A stretch of DNA of 64,000 nt from Gnetum montanum (taxonomy: Eukaryota; Streptophyta; Gnetopsida; Gnetales; Gnetaceae). The stretch's first letter is position 1. Every line of letters begins with the position of its first letter. The notes under the pieces are model-generated. The model was given only the letters and a program-made list of their open reading frames with translations. It did not search any database and was not told the origin of the DNA. Positions 56,701 through 64,000 of this stretch are shown piece after piece. Location of the stretch: contig MNCI01033419.1 of NCBI GenBank assembly GCA_015680685.1, positions 63,343 to 127,342 of the forward strand. Direction: 5' to 3'. Made by a program: the position numbers and the translations under genes.

Positions 56701-59192
56701 CTTCGAAGATTTGAATGGTGGTGAGGAATTGGGAGATTTTCAGCTTGTGGTTGTAAGGACTTAGTTGAACTATTGGTTCTAAAGAAAGGTCTCTTCTTTA
56801 TGCGGTTGTTTGAACCAATAGTAGGTTGAGGGTTGACAGCCCTTGTAGCATTACATTGTTGCGGCTGGGTAAGGAGCTCACCCTGCATAGATAGAGCAGG
56901 TGGTAATGGAGCTAAGGGTCAAAGAGATGCAGTTGGATGAGAAGGGTAGTACATTTATAAAATATCTCCTCTAGGAGAAGGAGTTCTATAGTATTCATTG
57001 GTTTGGTAGTGAGATTGAGGAGTAATGTGACTAGTAGAGTCACGTGGAGAGATTAGCTACTACACGTAGTATCCAAAGAAGTTAGGTTGATGGTAAGGGT
57101 ACTATTGACATGGTGGTAGCATTCCTCATGATTGTGGGTGTTGCCATTATTGATACTATTCATTTTATTGTGGTGGAGTTCCACTTGAATAATACATCAA
57201 GGGTTGGTGGAACTGTCTTGGGATACCTTGAGAATAAGGCAACCTTCGGGTGTGTTTGCCATCTATTTAATCGTGGGTTTAGTGCATACATCCCAGATTC
57301 TTGCAGATGTGAGATTACTGGGCAACATCCCTTAGGATGGTCATATTGACATAACTCACATTCACCATTTTTTGTATTTGAATCCAAAACCTCTTCAACA
57401 ATGGTAGCTTTGCCCTTACCTTTATTACGTGCATATTTAGTTTCTTTCTTTTTTCTCCTTTCTTGGTCACTACCTAGTTCCCTAGAATCCTCTACTATTT
57501 TGAGAATGGTTTGAAATTTATTATCTAGGAAGTCCCACATTTAGTCCACCTTTGTCGACACATCTTATGCAAGTTTTTGAATGGGCAATTTTTTCCTATT
57601 CACCATCTCTTCAAGTGGTGACTCTTCTTCATCCTCAAAAAATCTAACTTCCTTCTTTCATAGGGAAGGATCTCTATTATATTCCTCTGTACTCTCTCTT
57701 TTCCTTAACTCTCCTTCCTCCTTGGCAACTTTCTCCAACAATCTTTGTACTTGATGGGCTCTAAGCTTAGATAGTCTTCCTCAGGCACAAGTCCCAAGGA
57801 TTCTTCGTGTTTCATGCCTAAGTCCATCTACGAGATGACGTAGTTGTTCCCTCTGCAAGTAACCATGGTTAGGAAAGTGATGTAATAATGCATAATATCA
57901 GCCCATGGTAGCATCCAAGGGTTTGTGTCCTCCTTGTTTTCATCCTTGGATTTGCTTTCGTAGGTTGGACACTTAAGAGTACATTTGATACTTATCATTG
58001 AATATTTCTAACATGGTACTCCATTGGTGAATGGATTCTAGTTCTAAGGACTGGTACTAGCTTTTTGCTTCCTTGATTAGTGTCCATGGAAACAACTTGA
58101 GTTTTTGCCACTTGTTTTCTATGTTTTGCAAGGCCATGCATCATGAAATGCTTGCAAATGATTTTGAGGATCAGCATTGTATCCCCCTTCAAATCATGGG
58201 ATATTTTTTATGTGAAATATTTTGATATTTTTTTCTTTTTGGTGCCTTGTTGGGATTCTAACAACCTCACTTATATCTAGCATACTTCAAGCAGTGAGCA
58301 GGGGTTCATCGTGATTATGTTGCCTATGTCATCTATGATGCCTATGCTATTTCCTACTCTCCCTCCTTTCACAATGCATTTCTCTAGAATACCCTTGTCC
58401 CCTTTCTTAATTGTTTTGTCTATTATTCTTTTTTTTTCCTACCATTATCCTCAGGGTCTTTCCATCTATGATTGCATTCCAATTTTGAAGGAGAGGGGGA
58501 AGGAGATGATGAAGGTGAAGAGGAAGACAGACCATCATCATGATGGTGCCTGCTATCTTCTCTTCAATGGTTGCAGCCTTGATTGTAGTTATGATTAGAA
58601 TGTCCATCTTTATCATGTGTTCATGTTCCTTTTTCAGACCCTTTGTGTCCATCGGTACCAGAATCTAGGTTATGGATAGTTGAGTGAATATTTTGATACA
58701 CAACCCCTTGACCGAAGTCAATGGGGGAAACATCATTTTGTGGAAGACCTCTTGAGGTAGGTTCACCATCCTCATTTTCACTTAGGACATATAGGACATC
58801 CTGAGACCACTTCCTCTTCATAGATTTATGATGTATCTCCTATTGTAAATTCCTTGGACGTTGTGCCTCTGTGGGTCGATACTCTCTCAAGTCATGTTCA
58901 TGCACAACGTACTCTACCTATAAGTGCTGCATCCCAATTCATGTGAGAGCATGAAAAAGCATACTTGGGATTGAACGATTGGGAGGTAACACTATGTTAC
59001 CTCTAAATCACGCCAACATAGTTGTTCATCCTACTGGAGGATAAATGTAAAGTTTGGTATATACTCATCGGCATGAATGTATACCACATGAAACTATTGG
59101 GGCATTGGCAGGTCATCATGTGTACTATGCCTCTGATTGTTCATTGTGTCAGACCTAGGTAGTGAAACACTCTCGTAAGAAGAAGGAGACAT
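56701..59192 (-). pseudogene. Element C gag remnant
   Basis: Starts at 59192 with MSPSSYESVSLP, 126 bases inside the primer site. Broken frames repeat the B and A order: an N-terminal VYIHADEY block near 59060, a His/Asp/Lys-rich tract near 58500, the gag core near 57990-58200, and RKKKETKYARNKGKGKATIV then CELCQYDHPKGCCPVISHLQ (57300-57440) with the Cys cluster complete. The Pro/Gln-rich part is at 56700-57100. Confidence 0.65.
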
Positions 59193-59318
59193 GATTAATT
59201 ATTTAGTGTGTGATACTTTTTCCTTCTCTTTTCTAATAATTTAAAGATAACTAATCCTAAGGGTTCATTCCTATGATGGGAATATTTCTAAGTTCTAATT
59301 ACTGCACAAACAACAAAG

Positions 59319-59336
59319 TCCTTGGCAATGGCACCA
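59319..59336 (-). other. Primer binding site of element C (tRNA-Asp-like)
   Basis: On the minus strand TGGTGCCATTGCCAAGGA, one base inside the LTR end; the best kept of the three sites in the window. Confidence 0.75.
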
Positions 59337-59337
59337 A

Positions 59338-60155
59338 TGATGAGTGGTGAGGTACCCCTACACTCAACCATACGAATACAAGCATTACATGCGATCAGAT
59401 CAAACTCTAAGGACTAAGTGCTTATGTGCCTTCATAGAATAAGGATGGGTTAGGTGATCATTGTCTTCCCAAGCTTACTCATATGGCATGATTGTATGGT
59501 TAAGTAAACTTGAGGTATATGATTTTTATGCTTTTTATGTTTTATGTCTTAGTGCTAAAGAGGGAAGAAGTGAATTAATTGAATAACTAATTTAAATTAA
59601 CTAATCATCTAGGTGCTAACTAGTCCTTACACCAACATCTGTTCCCACTTTTCATACACATCTTGAACCAGTGCAATACTACTAGGATTACCAAATGCTA
59701 ATTGTTACTGGGTTACCAAGTATTCTATGCATGCTCGAAGTGGTTGTATTGAGTGTGCTTACTTGTGAAAATTAACAATTCAATAAAAGAAACTTTAATT
59801 AACTAATGAAAGAATTTAAAAACTGTAAATAGCATTAAGGGGTGAGAGATAAGCTATTCTGAATGCTACAAGGTTTATCACAAAGTTCATCTTTATTTCT
59901 AGACACAAGGTGTGCTCAGGTACACAATGCTCAAATAAAGATTTGTTTTCATTATGACTCCTACTACAGGCACTTAGAAATAATTCTAACTCTAAGAGGG
60001 AGAAACTGTAAGAGTTTGGGTAAGGGACTAAGAACTAATTGCCAAACCAAGTGTGCCTGCCTCTTATTTATAGGCAATGAGATAGGTCTCGATATCGGAT
60101 GTTCAATATCGCTTGGCAGGATTAGATATTGTGGACCCGATATTGTGGCTGATCA
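59338..60155 (-). mobile_element. 5' LTR of element C
   Basis: 818 bases, TGATGAGTGGTGAGG...GTGGCTGATCA. On the minus strand the U3 has four ATATCG/ATATTG words (60090-60148) before a TATA box (reverse of CTTATTTATAGGC near 60063). The inner 300 bases match 41802-42096. Confidence 0.85.
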
Positions 60156-60435
60156 CCTATAAATATATATACTAGCATGCTCATTCCCTTACCTTTGTAG
60201 CTTCAATTGCTTGTTCGTATTACATAAACACACTGATGAGGGGTGCAAGTCCCTGAAAATGTTTTGTGTAATAATTGACATTATGCAATGCTTTGAGATT
60301 TTTTGTTTCTAACTATTTTATAGGTTTTTTATTTTACAATTCCTACAATTTTCCCTTTTCTACCATCCCATTCCTTTTCCAAGCTACATGAGATCATTTC
60401 AAAAATTTTTTAAGTCCTAAAATTTTTTTCTATCT
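60156..60435 (+). mobile_element. PLE 3'-end copy 1, right part
   Basis: Begins with the duplicated CCTAT of element C and continues copy 1 from 41801: AAATATATATACTAGCATGC, the hammerhead-like motif, TTTCCAAGCTACATGAGATC, and a short AAAATTTTTTAAGTCC tail. It lines up with copy 2 (61026-61290) throughout. Confidence 0.7.
60228..60269 (+). ncRNA. Hammerhead-ribozyme-like motif (copy 1)
   Basis: ACACA-CTGATGA-GGGGTGCAAGTCCCT-GAAA-ATGTTT-TGTGT. Both invariant core boxes (CUGAUGA and GAAA) are intact. Stem II is GGGG/CCCU with a seven-base loop, stem I is ACACA/UGUGU, and stem III is minimal (two A-U pairs), which places a cleavage-type U-U before the UGUGU strand. Minimal type I hammerheads with tiny stem III are known from Penelope-like elements, and this lies in a PLE 3' region. 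Activity is not shown. Confidence 0.7.
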
Positions 60436-60845
60436 CATTGCCTTGGAAAGGTTGAACCGTGCTCGATAGCCCTCTTTCAATGTTTCTTGGATTCTAACCA
60501 ATTTCATTTTCTTGTTTGTGGTTAGGCATTTTAATCCATTGTACGTTCATCATGGTTTTGGTTCTTGTTTCTGGACTTTGCAGATTACAACATGATTCTA
60601 CACCTAGTCTCATGTCTTGGGCGCCACTTGACTTACATTGATCAATTTGGTTGTGGTTTCTTTTGATGCTATTTTCTTCAATATTTCCACTTCCCCTGGC
60701 AACTTCTCTTCACCGTTGTTGTAGCTCTTCACTTCACCACTATTAATGAATTCTTTTCGTTGTCATTGCCAATGGACACCTGTGATCTTATCATTTATAG
60801 TGGTGTTGGATCCCTCATGTCCATCAATCAAACATGAGGGCATTC
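60436..60845 (+). other. Spacer between the two PLE 3'-end copies
   Basis: About 410 bases found only once in the window. Short broken frames without a recognised motif. It could be the decayed C-terminal coding end of the second PLE copy, but neither RT nor GIY-YIG residues can be read. Confidence 0.35.
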
Positions 60846-61265
60846 CTAAACTCTATACTTCTTCGATTTTTCCAAAAGACTTAATTCAATGATTGATTTC
60901 ATTCTAAAAAACTATTTGTAATAGATGCTAATACCACTTCCCATCCCCGTCTTGGCCAATATAAGTGTTGTTGATTCTATTTTTAGTTTTTTATGGGGTT
61001 ACATTTCTATTTATAGAAGTTGGGACCCTATAAATACATGTATTGGCATGCTCATTCCCTTGCCTTTATAGCTTTGGTTGTCTAGACACATTGCCTAAAC
61101 ACACTGATGAGGGGTGCAAGTCCTCATAAACATTTTGTATAATAATTGACGTTGTGCAATGCTTTAAGCTTTTTTGTTTTTAACTGTTTTATAGGTTTTC
61201 TATTTTATAGTTCCTACAATTTTTCCTTTTCTACCATCCTATTCCTTTTCCAAGCCACATGAGAT
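60846..61265 (+). mobile_element. PLE 3'-end copy 2 (unoccupied paralogue of copy 1)
   Basis: CCTAAACTCTATACTTCTTC to AAGCCACATGAGATCATTTT. It contains GGGACCCTATAAATACATG at 61022-61040, the site that in copy 1 was duplicated by element C, and a hammerhead-like motif. Confidence 0.7.
61099..61140 (+). ncRNA. Hammerhead-ribozyme-like motif (copy 2)
   Basis: ACACA-CTGATGA-GGGGTGCAAGTCCTC-(A)TAAA-CATTT-TGTAT. The CTGATGA box is intact, GAAA has become TAAA, and one pair of the outer stem is lost. Same 42-nt length as the other two copies. Confidence 0.6.
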
Positions 61266-61490
61266 CATTTTAAAATTTTTTAAGTCAAAAATTTTTTGGG
61301 TCCAAAATTTTATAGGTCAAAAATTTTTTGAGTCCAAAATTTTTTAAGTCGAAAATTTTGTAAGTCCTAAAAATTTTTTAAGCCCAAAATTTTTTAAGTG
61401 CAAATTTTTTAAGTCCAAAATTTTTTAAGTCTAAAATTTTTAAGTCCTAAAAATTTTTTTAAGTCAAATATTTTGAGTCCTAAACATGAT
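61266..61490 (+). repeat. Minisatellite tail of PLE copy 2
   Basis: About twelve irregular units of AAAATTTTTTAAGTCC, each 14-20 bases. Related shorter arrays lie at the other PLE ends (38740-38800, 41350-41440, 60396-60430). Confidence 0.8.
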
Positions 61491-62503
61491 TTTCAAGCTT
61501 CTAGAAAGTAAAAACAGAGTTGAAACTTGCCAATCCTCAATACCCATCACTTGGGCTAGTTGTTGGGCCATCAAGATCACAAAAGTGGTCTTACAGAGTT
61601 TGAGAAATCACCCATCAATGTCAATGTTGTGACCAAAAACATCGACAGCTGGAAAACACCAAGAGGTTGTTGGTCATGACAGTCTTAACTCCGAATCCGC
61701 AGGAGGGCCGTGCTGGATAGAATGGAAATGGGGCACCCTAAACGGTTTGGTCAATCAGACAGGGACTTAGTTGATGTTAATATAACCTTTTGCAACCAGA
61801 TAATTTGAGAACAAGGCTTATAGCACAAAATAATGATTAAATGTAAAAAAAAATAGAGAAAAATGTAAAATTCAATGATAAGTAAGAAATAAAGTAAAAT
61901 GCAGTTAGAAAAATGCACCACTTCAAGAACGTGACCTCACTCTATCAATGTGGATACAGTTAGTTGCATGGTGCTGAGGGGTGTAGGGATCCTACGAGTA
62001 ATCAAGACGTTTAGAGCAAGACAGCTATATACTTGAACGTGGACTCAGGAGTCAATAATGTAGAATGCTATGATGATAGCAGGAAAGAATAGAGCAAAAT
62101 GCTAAATGGGAGTGTCAACTGCTTACAATGTCAAACAAGATGTTTACAATGATCAAGAATACAATGCTAACTTTTTGCTCGCTGGCTAGTTAAAGGACCA
62201 GCCAACCAACCAAGCGAAAAGGGATCCCCTGAGCATTGTTCATTGGGGTATTTAGATGGTCAAGGGCACGCGAAAGATGTGATTTGGATGCCATGTGCCT
62301 GAGGCTTATGTTGACTTGTCTGTGCTGCATAGGTGTGCATCATCTTTGGATGTGCGTGTCCATTGGATGAGCCTACCATGCTATAATTACAAACCTACCA
62401 TGCTGTAATTGCACCATCAGAGCTTGGAGACGTGTGCCAATGGTGCAATTAGATGAAGTAATGGTCAAAAGGGATGAAATGCATTGATGTAACATAGCTG
62501 TGT
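61491..62503. other. Unassigned region, GC-richer
   Basis: Base composition changes after the minisatellite. The words AAAACATCGACAGCTGGAAAA (without its last base, 61636-61655) and AAAACATCGACAATCTGCAA (62815-62834) are related. No coding frame or retroelement motif is visible. Confidence 0.3.
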
Positions 62504-63170
62504 GCTACGCTATGCTATGCTTTGTAGCGTGGCATGTGGGCATAGCGTAGTAGCTTGCTACACGAGGAGATGCACCGATGTGGCGTAGTTGCTTGCTATG
62601 CCATGCTATGTTGGCTACTGGCGTGGCTTAGCATCTCGCTATGTCATGCTACGCTCCGCATAGCGTAGCATAGCTACCAGAAGCAAAGACTCATGTTGCA
62701 TCCTTTCGCATGTGCTAGAAACCTTTGAAACGCGATGAATATTTGTCGTAGATTTGCTACACTATGCTATGCTACGTAGCATAGCATAGCGTAGTATCAG
62801 GCCTTAGTCACAAAAAACATCGACAATCTGCAAAACGTCGATAGTTTGTAGACTTTTCCTTTTGCACTATGAACCTTGCGAACTTGCTGATCCCGCCCTT
62901 TGAGATGCCCTTGTTGCTTCTGCAGAGTCGCTATGCCATGCTATGCTACATGGCATAGTGTAGCGTAGTGACCAACGTGACCTGCTTTCTGCGAAGTTAG
63001 CTATTTCTTGTGGAAGGAGCCATCATCGAAAGACTTGGAGTCGGGTGATGGATCTAGTTGTCCAGCTTTTGCTATGCTGTGCTACACTATGTAGTGTATC
63101 ATAGTATAGAACTTTGTTCTGCAATCATTTTCTAAAGCTTACTTCGCTACATAGGGTGGCGTAGCGTAGC
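62504..63170. repeat. Cluster of GCTATGC/GCATAGC palindromes
   Basis: At least five inverted repeats built from the same word. (1) 62504-62554: GCTACGCTATGC with GCATAGCGTAG. (2) 62638-62674: ATGCTACGCT-CCGC-ATAGCGTAGCAT. (3) 62762-62789: a perfect 28-base palindrome, each arm 14 bases (CTATGCTATGCTAC and its complement), with no loop. (4) 62931-62958: CTATGCCATG, an eight-base loop, CATGGCATAG. (5) 63072-63104: TACACT-ATGT-AGTGTA inside CTATG...CATAG. A weaker one is at 63145-63166 (CGCTAC...GTAGCG). Centres are about 85-185 bases apart. Confidence 0.8.
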
Positions 63171-64000
63171 GTAGCAAACTTCGTGACTTAGAAAACTTGC
63201 TGTACTATTTCGTGCATCTTGAGCATTGCTGGCAACTCTATAGATCATTTCTGAGCAGGCTGTAGGCTAGATAAACTACTTAGGTGGGTAGGCAGGATGA
63301 TCCGTAGGGCCTGTCTACACCGAGAGTAGAAAATTTACCAAACTGATCAGCTTGAACTTAAAGTGTTCCTCTCTTGAAGAACTGCCATGATGCTGCTTGG
63401 ATTGCGAAGGCCTGGTGAAGCAAGAATGCCTTGGAATTTTGGAGTGTTTCATTGGTCCCTCTTTGTCAATGTCTAGAAGATGGGCTCAAGAGACGTTGAA
63501 AAAGAATATGAAACACCATGGAAGACACAATGCTAACAGTGCTACTTGGTGATTGTCAAGTCATTGCTTGGCTGCGCTTGAGATTGTTGCATTGGTTTTT
63601 GTGGGAGAGGGAGGTGCAAAGTAGGGAGGAAGGAGGTTCGGGCAAAGGGTAAAGATGAGGTTTAGTAGAGGCCCTTGTCAGAGTGCTCATGAGGGAGTCA
63701 TTCATGTTTTCATATTTACTTTCACTGACCTTCGACCACTTGTCAAAATGCTTGGAGAGGATGATTGTGAAACAACATACATCCCATTTACGTTAGGCAC
63801 GTGTGCTTTTTTGGATCTTTTATGATTTTTCCTTTTTCTATTTTGCCATTTACATTTGTGAACAACCTCGTTGCAATATGGGTGTTTCTTCCCCCGGATG
63901 AGTTGTGTTACATTCACGCATGGACTTTAACTTGCCTACAGATGCTTCCCTTGCAATGAGTTTTGTTACGTGCATCATGGTTGTTGTAGTTGAGCACATA
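63171..64000. other. No identifiable feature
   Basis: Moderately GC-rich DNA, with a G-rich stretch near 63600-63660 on the plus strand. A 71-codon minus ORF (63702-63917) is basic and His/Lys/Arg-rich but matches no motif I know. Confidence 0.3.

Larger units (their letters stand above)
41802..60155 (-). mobile_element. Athila-like Ty3/gypsy element C, containing nested element B
   Basis: Bounded by the five-base duplication CCTAT at 41797-41801 and 60156-60160. Minus-strand order from the right: 5' LTR 59338-60155, primer site 59319-59336, gag from 59192, protease near 56168-56700, RT-RNase H 54241-55906, and the first part of integrase to 53525. Element B (43625-53519) follows with its own duplication AGTGG. 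Then come the rest of integrase to 43150, 3' UTR to 42097, and a shortened 3' LTR 41802-42096. Without B the element would be about 8.5 kb. All frames are broken. Confidence 0.85.

Noticed and set aside
1-64000. CRISPR arrays, tRNA or rRNA genes, host protein-coding genes
   Set aside because: No regularly spaced short repeats with unique spacers, no cloverleaf or rRNA blocks noticed, and no multi-exon frame outside retroelements.

Overview
This looks like intergenic DNA from a large plant nuclear genome. It is AT-rich, carries two assembly gaps plus a single N, and shows no intact host gene, rRNA or tRNA. It is a stack of old, decayed retroelements: Athila-like Ty3/gypsy elements, a LINE, a long-LTR element with a short gag-protease interior, and a Penelope-like element (PLE) with hammerhead-ribozyme-like motifs. 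PLEs are generally absent from flowering plants but are described in conifers, so a conifer or other gymnosperm is my inference. I cannot name the species.

Layout. 1-1240: LINE 3' region (+). 1241-3808: Ty3/gypsy gag-protease-RT remnant (-). 3814-9470: end of an Athila-like element in minus orientation ('F'): LTR, an ORF in the envelope position, and 3' UTR. 11501-12590: a Tat-like integrase (-). 12593-13375: an LTR (+). 13376-18124: little that I can identify, with a gap at 14460-15285. 18125-38725: Athila-like element 'A' (+): LTR, PBS, gag, protease, RT-RNase H, integrase, 3' UTR, env-position ORF and a truncated LTR. Its 3' UTR is split by element 'E' (26099-34901), which has two LTRs of about 3.2 kb. 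Both LTRs of E carry an antisense fragment of a plant INDETERMINATE-DOMAIN (IDD) C2H2 zinc-finger gene. 38726-41440: a PLE in minus orientation. 41511-61490: plus-strand PLE 3'-end copies, one of which is split by Athila-like element 'C' (41802-60155, target duplication CCTAT). C is in turn split inside its integrase by element 'B' (43625-53519, target duplication AGTGG). 62504-63170: a cluster of GCTATGC/GCATAGC palindromes.

How the parts relate. A, B, C and F are one family. They share LTR ends (TGATGAG on the strand read outward), a tRNA-Asp-like primer site one base inside the LTR, a gag starting MSSSSHK or similar, and an Athila-type polymerase. A and F carry an extra ORF between pol and the 3' LTR; B and C do not. 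Many in-frame stops stand where a sister copy has Gln or Trp, as expected from C-to-T decay of methylated DNA. The insertion order PLE end, then C, then B can be read directly from target duplications and from an unoccupied paralogous site at 61021-61040.

Limits. All homology statements come from reading motifs and comparing copies by eye. No database search or alignment program was run, and most edges not marked by LTR ends are approximate.
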